From Comamonadaceae bacterium (lineage in GTDB: Bacteria > Pseudomonadota > Gammaproteobacteria > Burkholderiales > Burkholderiaceae_C): 6,504 nucleotides of DNA. The notes under the pieces are model-generated. The model was given only the letters and a program-made list of their open reading frames with translations. It made no database searches and was not told the origin of the DNA. The DNA lies in NCBI GenBank assembly GCA_947374105.1, contig CANCAO010000097.1, positions 1 to 6,504 of the forward strand, written 5' to 3'. Shown here in pieces: positions 1 to 5,500 of this stretch. Each line of letters starts with the position of its first letter. Positions within the stretch are counted from its first letter, which is position 1. The position numbers were made by a program, and so were the translations under genes.

Positions 1-1117
1 GACCCGGCAGGGCAATCATCACCTCCACCACATCGGCCTCGACCATCGCAGCACGAATCTCGCCTTCGCTGTTTTGGCTACTGCTCATGGAGCCGTTGGC
101 CAGCACAATGCCCGCCCTGCCCGTGGGCTTGAGGTGGTGCAGCATGTGCTGAAGCCAGGCGTAGTTGGCGTTACCCTGCGGTGGGTCGCCATACACCCAG
201 CGCGCATCACCCGTCAGGCTGCCATGCCACCAGTCGCTGATGTTGAAGGGCGGGTTGGCCAGGATGAAGTCGGCGCGCAAATCCGGGTGCTGGTTTCGGG
301 TGAAGGTGTCACCGGGCTCGCGGCCCAGGTTGAAGTCAATACCGCGAATGGCGAGGTTCATGGCGGCGAGGCGCCAGGTGGTCGGGTTCGCCTCTTGCCC
401 ATAGATCGCCACATCGCCCAGCTTGCCGCCGTGGGCCTCAATGAACTTCTCGGACTGCACAAACATGCCGCCAGAGCCGCAGCAGGGGTCATAGACTTGT
501 CCGCTGTGCGGGCTGAGCACGGCCACCAGGGTTTTGACGATGCTGGCCGGGGTGTAGAACTGCCCGCCACGCTTGCCTTCAGCGCTGGCGAACATGCCCA
601 GAAAGTATTCGTAGACCTGGCCCAGCACGTCCCGCGCCGTGCTCGGGTTGTCGCCAAAGCCGATGGTGGAGACCAAATCGACCAGTTCACCCAGCTTTCC
701 ATCGGGCAACTGGGCGCGGGCGTAACGCTTGTCCAGAATGCCCTTGAGCTTGGGGTTTTCCGTCTCAATCAGGGTCAGGGCGTCGTCAATGCGTTTGCCG
801 ATGTCCGGTTGCTTGGCGGCACCGCGCAGGGCCTCCCAGCGAGCTGGCTCGGGCACCCAAAAGGCGTTGACCTCTTTGTAATAGTCGCGGTCTTCCAGTT
901 CGGCTTCAATGTCACCAGGGCCTGCCTCGGGATAGAAATATTCGTCAGCCGGGTTGGTGAGCCGCGTGGTCAGCTCGGCGCGGCGGGCGGCAAAAGTGTC
1001 GGAGATGTACTTGACGAAGATGAGGCCGAGCACCAGGTGCTTGTATTCGGCGGCGTCCATATTGGCGCGCAGCTTGTCGGCGGTCGCCCAGAGGGTCTTT
1101 TTGATGTCGTCAAGCAT
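1..1117 (-). CDS. hsdM: Type I restriction-modification DNA methyltransferase subunit (HsdM), C-terminus cut off by window edge
   Basis: Adenine-N6 methyltransferase subunit of a type I restriction-modification system; with HsdS it methylates the recognition site, and with HsdR it forms the restriction complex in the cytoplasm. The minus-strand frame is open from the ATG at 1117 to the left edge, giving 372 residues. The N-terminal HsdM helical domain starts [17 protein letters not shown] and includes [14 protein letters not shown] (27-40). The methyltransferase domain follows: GGQFYTP at 184-190, the SAM-binding motif [11 protein letters not shown] at 210-219, and the catalytic motif IV NPPF at 288-291. 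Full-length HsdM is usually around 500 residues, so the last quarter or so is missing. The start is supported by AGGGA six bases upstream. hsdS and hsdR are not visible and would lie beyond the left edge. The opposite strand carries a long open frame (74-1198) that is only a shadow. Identity as HsdM is firm; the specificity cannot be read. Confidence 0.96.
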   Translation of the reverse strand, partial: MLDDIKKTLWATADKLRANMDAAEYKHLVLGLIFVKYISDTFAARRAELTTRLTNPADEYFYPEAGPGDIEAELEDRDYYKEVNAFWVPEPARWEALRGAAKQPDIGKRIDDALTLIETENPKLKGILDKRYARAQLPDGKLGELVDLVSTIGFGDNPSTARDVLGQVYEYFLGMFASAEGKRGGQFYTPASIVKTLVAVLSPHSGQVYDPCCGSGGMFVQSEKFIEAHGGKLGDVAIYGQEANPTTWRLAAMNLAIRGIDFNLGREPGDTFTRNQHPDLRADFILANPPFNISDWWHGSLTGDARWVYGDPPQGNANYAWLQHMLHHLKPTGRAGIVLANGSMSSSQNSEGEIRAAMVEADVVEVMIALPG

Positions 1118-1123
1118 TCTTAT

Positions 1124-1128
1124 TCCCT
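1124..1128 (-). promoter_or_regulatory. Ribosome binding site of hsdM
   Basis: AGGGA on the minus strand lies six bases before the ATG at 1117 and fixes the start codon of hsdM. No convincing promoter was found between this site and the IS remnant. Confidence 0.7.
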
Positions 1129-1256
1129 GTCTTTTCTACTTATGCCAGTGAGTTCAAGCTCACACCTCAGTCGAATTCCGTGTGTTGCCGGGCAATAACG
1201 CCCATGTTAATTCGTAATGCCATCAAAACTGGCTGTTGAGTTAGATGAAAATTGTG

Positions 1257-1282
1257 CCCTGAGTGGCAAATGCAACTCAGGG
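1257..1282. repeat. 8-bp perfect inverted repeat (hairpin)
   Basis: CCCTGAGT at 1257-1264 and ACTCAGGG at 1275-1282 form a perfect 8-bp stem around a 10-base loop. There is no T-run after either arm, so it is not a standard intrinsic terminator. It could be the trace of an insertion-sequence end or a REP-like palindrome; only a comparison with other copies would tell. Confidence 0.5.
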
Positions 1283-1389
1283 GTACTCTTCTGCGAATCG
1301 CCTCTGACTCCCTTTTTCCTACGTGACCACATGCAGCTAGCCTCCTTGCCACCGTTGCCTTGTTTCACGCGCAGCGTCATGCGTTGGCT

Positions 1390-1704
1390 GACCGAGCTGA
1401 TCAGGTCCGGCGAGACCTCGGTGCCGTAGTGCTCGGCCAGAAAGCCTTGAATCTCGCGCACCGTCATACCGCGTGCGTAAATGGCCACGATCTTGTCGTC
1501 GAAGCCGATGAAGCGGCGTTCGTGCTTGGGGATGAGCAGAGGCTCGAAGCTGCCTGAAGCGCCGTTGCGGTGGTTCTTGCCCTCGGTGGGTTTGTCAGCA
1601 CTGCCTGCATAGCCCGGGTTGTGGGTGAGTTCTTCGCCCAGGGCGCGCTCAATCAGTGCCTTCTAGAACGCCATGGAGGCAGAGTTCACCGCCTCCGCGC
1701 TCAT
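1390..1704 (-). pseudogene. IS256-family transposase remnant (N-terminal part only, broken)
   Basis: A decayed fragment of an IS256-family (mutator-type) transposase. On the minus strand one frame reads from an ATG at 1704 through KALIERALGEELTHNPGY, then KNHRNG, GSFEPLLIPKHERR, and MTVREIQGFLAEHYGTEVSP, ending at LISSV near 1390; these are the familiar N-terminal blocks of this family. It is non-functional for three visible reasons. A TAG stop interrupts codon 14 (1663-1665). The segment normally lying between NHRNG and GSFEP, which carries the DxPRDR-like stretch, is missing (junction about 1549-1560, in frame). The sequence departs from the family after ISSV, so the whole catalytic DDE domain is absent. 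The frame continues open to a stop at 1207 but without family resemblance. Family features are recalled from known IS256 proteins; no search was run. Confidence 0.85.
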
Positions 1705-1879
1705 CGGGCCGTTTACAAACGATTATTAAGTTACTTGGAGGTGGTGGGCAGCACTTGTGCTGCTTTGGGCTTGCGTGTCTTGCTTGGCATTTATGTTGTT
1801 GGGTGACATGGTATGCCTCACTCACAAAATCTCTGACAGTCTCCTTTGAAATTGTTGTGCTTGGGAGCAAACTTCTTCT
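1705..1879. other. Non-coding spacer upstream of tnsD
   Basis: No credible gene was found here; short frames on both strands have biased, unrecognisable translations. The stretch separates the IS256 remnant from the tnsD-like gene and must hold whatever promoter drives the latter, but no clear -35/-10 pair stands out. A 7-bp perfect palindrome (GCAGCAC, TT, GTGCTGC, 1748-1763) is present, followed by only three T residues. A Tn7-type end would be expected to show several repeats of about 20 bp bound by TnsB; none was seen by eye. Confidence 0.5.
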
Positions 1880-3649
1880 GTGAACATTACAGACGACCTT
1901 TTTGTAAAACCAACTTTTTTAGCGTGGCTTCCAGGCGAAACCCTGTTCAGCTTGATCAGTCGCCACCACTACTTTTCGGGCCAGCCACTCTCGGCACGCA
2001 CCTGCGAGCAGTTCTTTGGGCATCCGCGTGCTGGCTCCCAGCACGATCTGCCTAGCCGTCTCGCGCATTTCGTGAGCCGTACGAGCGGGGGCTTTGGCGA
2101 CGTTGAAAATGTCGCCAAAAATCGCACTCTCCTGGCTTACTACGCAGCCTACATTTCGCCCGAAGAGTTGAAAAACGCTATCACCTGCATGGCTGGCGAT
2201 AGTGTTGCGCATCTCAAACTTCGACTCGGAATTCTGACCAGTCGTTTCAGAGCCAACCACCCGCTCAAATCCTGCGAGGTCTGCATGGCAGAAGATCGTT
2301 CCACATTTGGCTGGGCGTACTGGCACCTTGACCATCAGTATCCTGGCGTGTGGATTTGTCAGAAGCATGATCGACAGCTTATGGAGTCCACTCTCAAGGC
2401 CACTGGCGTGGAACGGTTTCAGTGGCATCTCCCCGCTGCGGAGCACTTTCGCGAATGGCCTGTCGAAAAGCGACAAGCCCTACTTGATGGGAAAGTTGCG
2501 CTGCAAAGCCTGTCACGCCAAGTGGCCGATCTGACGGCAAGCGCACTCGACCGTAGCATCGATACATCCCGCTTGCATGAAGTCTACCGGGCCGAGTTCC
2601 TGCGTCGCGAATGGGTGACCCAAGGCGGCAGCTTTCGGATGCCGGTTATTGCGGCGGGCTTCCTGGATTACGTCAAACACCTTCGAGCTGTACCGGAGTT
2701 GGAGGCACTGCCTACAACGGCTGACGAAGCCGCGATCCAGTTGGGCCGCCTGTTGCGCCCACCGCGCAGTGGGACACATCCCTTGCGACACATGGTGCTG
2801 ATCAACTGGCTTTTTGGATCCGCCGAGGCATTTTGGCAGGCCCAGGCTTCGGCGCTCAATCCACCCATTGCATTGCCGAAGGCGGCTTTTTCGTCCGACC
2901 AGAAATCCGAAGGCAGCAACAAAGATCCGCGACGAGAGCAGCTGATCGGTTTGCTGACGGTGCAGAAACAGTCCGCGCGAATGGCGGCAAGGGCCATTGG
3001 CATCGATGTTGGGACAGCAATGTCCTGGGCGGCCCAGGCCGGGTTGTCTATTTCCCGACGCCCGAAAAAGCTTGTCGGTGAACTTCGACGGCGTACCATC
3101 GCCGAACTCCAAAACGGCATCGACAAAGCTGTGGTCGCCGCCAACGCGCAGATCTCCGTCGTCACCATCACCAAATTGCTGTTGAGCGAAATTGGACTGC
3201 ATGCCGCGTGGCGCCAAGCACGAGAGCACCGAGCGCGGGCCACGGCCAGGGAAGTTTGGGGTCAACTGCTGCAAACTCATCGTGGGGTTGGCGTCAAATT
3301 TCTGCGAGCCCTCGAACCGGCGACCTATGCGTGGCTGTATCGAAACGACCGTGCATGGCTGGACAGCCACAAGCCGGATCAGCAAGCGTTACCGGCGAGG
3401 TCTGGTGGTTTGCACGTTTTATGGGATGAGCGCGATCAAACTCTGTGCGCTGAGGTTAAACAGGCCGCGCAGGCCCTTCGCAAGGCCGCTGGAGCACGCC
3501 AAATCAAGCTTTGGCAGATCTATCAGGCCGTACCTGCGCTCAAGGCCAAAATCGCGGCTCTGGAACGGTTGCCTTTGACACGCCGAGCCATCGATCAGGC
3601 TATCCAACGCCATGGTGCCGAGTCCGCAGCGCCAGATCTATTCGACTGA
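1880..3649 (+). CDS. tnsD: TnsD-like target selector, TniQ family (long form, 589 aa)
   Basis: Probable sequence-specific target-site protein of a Tn7-like transposon. TnsD proteins bind an attachment site and recruit the TnsC ATPase, which directs the transposase there. The N-terminal TniQ domain begins at about residue 12 (FLAWLPGETLFSLISR) and contains a zinc-finger pattern CxxC-24-CxxH: C132, C135, C160, H163. A PLRHMVLINWLFG block (301-313) follows, as in TnsD proteins. The C-terminal half has a probable helix-turn-helix (about 357-390) and the motif LEPATYAWLYRNDRAWL (478-494), typical of the TnsD C-terminal domain. The start is GTG at 1880: the in-frame TGA at 1847-1849 leaves no ATG, and GGGAG at 1863-1867 is a possible, rather distant ribosome binding site. 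The length is somewhat above Tn7 TnsD (about 508 residues), with an extra 90 residues after the last motif. It lies 79 bp upstream of the HTH gene. The attachment site it recognises cannot be inferred. Confidence 0.92.
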   Translation: MNITDDLFVKPTFLAWLPGETLFSLISRHHYFSGQPLSARTCEQFFGHPRAGSQHDLPSRLAHFVSRTSGGFGDVENVAKNRTLLAYYAAYISPEELKNAITCMAGDSVAHLKLRLGILTSRFRANHPLKSCEVCMAEDRSTFGWAYWHLDHQYPGVWICQKHDRQLMESTLKATGVERFQWHLPAAEHFREWPVEKRQALLDGKVALQSLSRQVADLTASALDRSIDTSRLHEVYRAEFLRREWVTQGGSFRMPVIAAGFLDYVKHLRAVPELEALPTTADEAAIQLGRLLRPPRSGTHPLRHMVLINWLFGSAEAFWQAQASALNPPIALPKAAFSSDQKSEGSNKDPRREQLIGLLTVQKQSARMAARAIGIDVGTAMSWAAQAGLSISRRPKKLVGELRRRTIAELQNGIDKAVVAANAQISVVTITKLLLSEIGLHAAWRQAREHRARATAREVWGQLLQTHRGVGVKFLRALEPATYAWLYRNDRAWLDSHKPDQQALPARSGGLHVLWDERDQTLCAEVKQAAQALRKAAGARQIKLWQIYQAVPALKAKIAALERLPLTRRAIDQAIQRHGAESAAPDLFD

Positions 3650-3670
3650 AATATGCAACCACGAATTTCA

Positions 3671-3722
3671 TTGGCTTTTAAAACTCGACCTCATTTAATG
3701 TAAATATGCTCCCTGATATGCT
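3671..3722 (+). promoter_or_regulatory. Possible promoter region of the HTH-tniQ operon
   Basis: The AT-rich gap between tnsD and the HTH gene contains TTGGCT at 3671-3676, spaced 17 bases from TTTAAT at 3694-3699. A second -10-like hexamer, TATGCT, lies at 3717-3722, only six bases before the ATG. The HTH start at 3729 has no Shine-Dalgarno sequence, so transcription from TATGCT would give a leaderless mRNA. Both readings are weak matches to the sigma-70 consensus. Confidence 0.35.
3704..3721. repeat. Tandem ATATGC repeats, possible operator of the HTH protein
   Basis: ATATGC occurs at 3704-3709 and again at 3716-3721, start to start 12 bp apart, followed by a related TATGCAT at 3725-3731 that overlaps the start codon. 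A further copy sits at 3651-3656 just after the tnsD stop. Repeats with about one-helical-turn spacing in the promoter of a helix-turn-helix gene suggest autoregulation, but binding is inferred only. Confidence 0.4.
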
Positions 3723-3728
3723 TTATGC

Positions 3729-4091
3729 ATGTTTCAACCGGATCTAAAAGCACGCGCCGAACGCGCACGGCACATCTGCAAAGCCCGTGGTGTGACCCAG
3801 GCGCAAATCGCTGCGGACTTGGGTGCCAGCCAATCGCAGGTCAGTCGAATCTTGCAGGGACAGGGCCTGCGCGCGTCGCGTTTGGCGGAAGAGGTATGCC
3901 TATACGTCGAGAAACATGAGGGTGGCGTGACTACTGACTCGGTGAAAGCCAATGAAGAGCTGGTCAACGCACTGACTGTCACTTGGGATGGTTCGGCAAC
4001 GCACGCCAGGGCATTGGCCTCCGTCATTCGGTCACTGTCCGCATTGGGGCCAAGTCATTCAACTCTGCCACAAAAGGGGTCAAAGACATGA
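3729..4091 (+). CDS. Small helix-turn-helix DNA-binding protein (Xre-like), 120 aa
   Basis: A small cytoplasmic DNA-binding protein of unknown precise role. The N-terminal part contains a clear Cro/Xre-type helix-turn-helix at about residues 20-43: [20 protein letters not shown], followed by ILQGQG. The remainder (about 45-120) has no recognised domain; [27 protein letters not shown] could be a helical interaction segment. The ATG at 3729 is the only start in frame, since a TGA occurs at 3714-3716. It has no ribosome binding site, so the message may be leaderless. Its stop codon overlaps the next tniQ gene in ATGA (4088-4091), so the two are almost certainly co-translated. The context suggests either a repressor of the operon or a DNA-binding partner of the TniQ protein. 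The helix-turn-helix is confident; its function is inference. Confidence 0.85.
   Translation: MFQPDLKARAERARHICKARGVTQAQIAADLGASQSQVSRILQGQGLRASRLAEEVCLYVEKHEGGVTTDSVKANEELVNALTVTWDGSATHARALASVIRSLSALGPSHSTLPQKGSKT
4074..4079 (+). promoter_or_regulatory. Ribosome binding site of the second tniQ gene
   Basis: AAGGGG lies eight bases before the ATG at 4088, inside the last codons of the HTH gene. It supports 4088 as the start rather than the earlier in-frame ATG at 3983, which would overlap the HTH gene by over 100 bp. Confidence 0.7.
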
Positions 4092-5500
4092 ACATGCTGA
4101 TCCGACCGGCGCCACTGCCCGACGAATTGGACCGTGGTTACCTGGGGCGAATCATGCGCATCAATGGCTTCTTGACGGAGAAAGATGCCATGGCCAACAT
4201 GGTGCGCATGTTCGATCTGGAGCATCTGCCGAGGTGGGAGCGCTCCGTTTTGGAAGCGCTCAGTCTTATGGCCGGTCAGTCGCTGGAGCAGTTCGGACGC
4301 GAACATTCCACGATTCCAATCCGACGTGCCATCACCTCTTTCCTGCCCGATCTTCCTCACGGTAGCCCGACACGACGCACCCTCTTGAGTAACTTCGGGA
4401 TGGTGGCGGCGAGGCCCGGGGCATATTTCTGCCGAGAGTGCGTGTCTGCTGATGTGAGTTTTCATGGGGTAAGTTATTGGCGCCGAGAGCACCAGGTGCC
4501 TGGGCACCTTTGGTGCCCCAAGCACTCGACGCCACTGAGGTTCATGGAAGACGAGGATGCATTTCTTCAAGCGCCGTCAAAGTTCTTATCTCAAGCAGAG
4601 ACAGTTCCCCGCGAATGGTTTGCCGACGCCGCAGACAATTCGTGCGTCAGCAGGTTCATGGACATCATGTCAGGACTGATGGAACGCGAACTGCCAATAG
4701 ATGTCAAGTATGTGGCGCTCGCGCTGCGCGCGCAGGCCGCCGCCAGGGGATTACAGACTAATGGTGGAAAGGTCAAAAAGCCCCTGCTCAGTGACCTCAT
4801 CCAGGACTCCTTTCCCCGAAATTGGTTGAACAACGTATTTCGGGACCTTGCAAATAAGACGCGAGGACAAATCCTGAACCAAGCCGATGGCGTGCTGTTC
4901 ATGCGCACATCTGCTTCGTCAGTTTCCTCTTACGTCCTGGCCGCAGCAGTTCTGTATGAATCAGCCGATGAAGCGTTGAACAAATTGTTCAACGCCAGTC
5001 AGACCTTTGAGGATGGGCCTAAGCGAAAGTCACTGACGCAGCCGAGCCTGGACAGCGGGGCCTTGGTGGCGGCGTACACCGAAAGCCAGGGGCTTCATCC
5101 AACGACGGCTCGGCGTCTCGGAATACCACTGCACCAGGCCGTGTCGATGCTGAACAGTCTGGGGCTCCCCAACTTGAGCCGCGGACGCGGCACCGGGAGC
5201 ATGATTACCGCGGTGGTTGATTTTTATGTGCATGGCAAGCCTTTTGCTGAAAGTCTTTCCAGACTGACATCAGACGAACTAGAGTGCTTGTTGCGAACGT
5301 CGGCCGTCAACCTGAAATCAGCCCTTATGTCCTTTGCGGCACCTAAGCCGCAAAGGACACTGGTTGGCAAGCGTGTCAAATCGTCGTTACCCAGAGACAC
5401 GAAAGGTGCTGCGGAAGAGACTTCACGCCCTTACACGGCACGGCAGCCATCGACAATCGTACAGGCGTCTCATAGACGCGAGACCGAGTTCCAAAACTGA
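4088..5500 (+). CDS. tniQ: TniQ-family transposition targeting protein (470 aa)
   Basis: A second member of the TniQ/TnsD family, probably bridging a target DNA or a targeting partner to TnsC. The N-terminus ([19 protein letters not shown], 4-22) is the standard TniQ opening. The zinc-finger region has C115, C118, C143 and H146 (CRECV and CPKH), with [13 protein letters not shown] between. The middle and C-terminal parts (about 160-415) are helical in character and unlike the C-terminal domain of the 589-residue neighbour. The last 55 residues (about 416-470) are basic, rich in Ser/Thr/Arg and look disordered. The start is chosen from the AAGGGG site and the ATGA overlap with the HTH gene. 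The 3' end overlaps the convergent tnsC gene by 31 bp. The 470-residue length is intermediate: longer than the compact TniQ of Tn402-type or CRISPR-associated elements as I recall them, shorter than TnsD. The family call is strong; the partner and target are unknown. Confidence 0.9.
   Translation: MNMLIRPAPLPDELDRGYLGRIMRINGFLTEKDAMANMVRMFDLEHLPRWERSVLEALSLMAGQSLEQFGREHSTIPIRRAITSFLPDLPHGSPTRRTLLSNFGMVAARPGAYFCRECVSADVSFHGVSYWRREHQVPGHLWCPKHSTPLRFMEDEDAFLQAPSKFLSQAETVPREWFADAADNSCVSRFMDIMSGLMERELPIDVKYVALALRAQAAARGLQTNGGKVKKPLLSDLIQDSFPRNWLNNVFRDLANKTRGQILNQADGVLFMRTSASSVSSYVLAAAVLYESADEALNKLFNASQTFEDGPKRKSLTQPSLDSGALVAAYTESQGLHPTTARRLGIPLHQAVSMLNSLGLPNLSRGRGTGSMITAVVDFYVHGKPFAESLSRLTSDELECLLRTSAVNLKSALMSFAAPKPQRTLVGKRVKSSLPRDTKGAAEETSRPYTARQPSTIVQASHRRETEFQN
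4490..4518. repeat. Overlapping alternative hairpins inside tniQ
   Basis: Two mutually exclusive perfect 7-bp stems share an arm: AGGTGCC (4494-4500) with GGCACCT (4503-4509), and GGGCACC (4502-4508) with GGTGCCC (4512-4518). They fall in the zinc-finger codons ([12 protein letters not shown]), so coding constraint may explain them. Confidence 0.4.
5328..5359. repeat. 13-bp perfect inverted repeat near the 3' end of tniQ
   Basis: TGTCCTTTGCGGC (5328-5340) and GCCGCAAAGGACA (5347-5359) form a perfect 13-bp GC-rich stem around a 6-base loop. It lies within the tniQ coding region at the boundary between the folded part and the basic tail. No T-run follows on either strand, so it is not a simple intrinsic terminator. 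The outer ends read TGT...ACA like transposon termini, but the flanking five bases (CCTTA and CTGGT) are not a duplication. Confidence 0.65.
5465..5479. repeat. 6-bp hairpin at the overlapping 3' ends of tniQ and tnsC
   Basis: GCGTCT (5465-5470) and AGACGC (5474-5479) form a perfect stem with a 3-base loop, spanning the tnsC stop codon (5470-5472 on the minus strand). It lies inside the 31-bp convergent overlap. It could help end transcription in both directions, but it lacks a T-run on either side. Confidence 0.4.

Larger units (their letters stand above)
1118..1389. other. Intergenic region between hsdM and IS256 remnant, no credible gene
   Basis: This stretch holds the 5' leader of hsdM, small inverted repeats (GTGAG/CTCAC at 1148-1163 and the 8-bp hairpin at 1257-1282) and no reading frame with recognisable protein features. 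The transposase-like frame from the right stays open down to 1207, but its sequence stops resembling IS256 transposases at about 1390, so the DNA here was probably joined to the truncated IS. It must contain the hsdM promoter if that gene is transcribed from its own start, but I could not identify one with confidence. Confidence 0.5.

Noticed and set aside
74..1198. 374-residue open frame on the plus strand
   Set aside because: It is antisense to hsdM, whose minus-strand translation has clear methyltransferase motifs; the plus-strand product has no recognisable features.
1748..1763. Palindrome GCAGCAC-TT-GTGCTGC as a terminator
   Set aside because: Only three T residues follow, and no gene ends just upstream on the plus strand.
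1649..1883. Small frames on both strands between the IS remnant and tnsD
   Set aside because: The translations are biased and match no family I know, they overlap each other, and they lack ribosome binding sites.
2513..3385. 290-residue minus-strand open frame
   Set aside because: It is a shadow of tnsD in GC-rich DNA, with no domain or ribosome binding site.
3647..3670. TGAAAT/ATTTCA inverted repeat as the tnsD terminator
   Set aside because: The stem is only six AT-rich pairs with a 12-base loop and no T-run, too weak to call.
3983..4087. Earlier ATG for tniQ at 3983
   Set aside because: It would add 35 residues translated from the HTH coding region in another frame. The family N-terminus ([11 protein letters not shown]) and the AAGGGG site fit the ATG at 4088.
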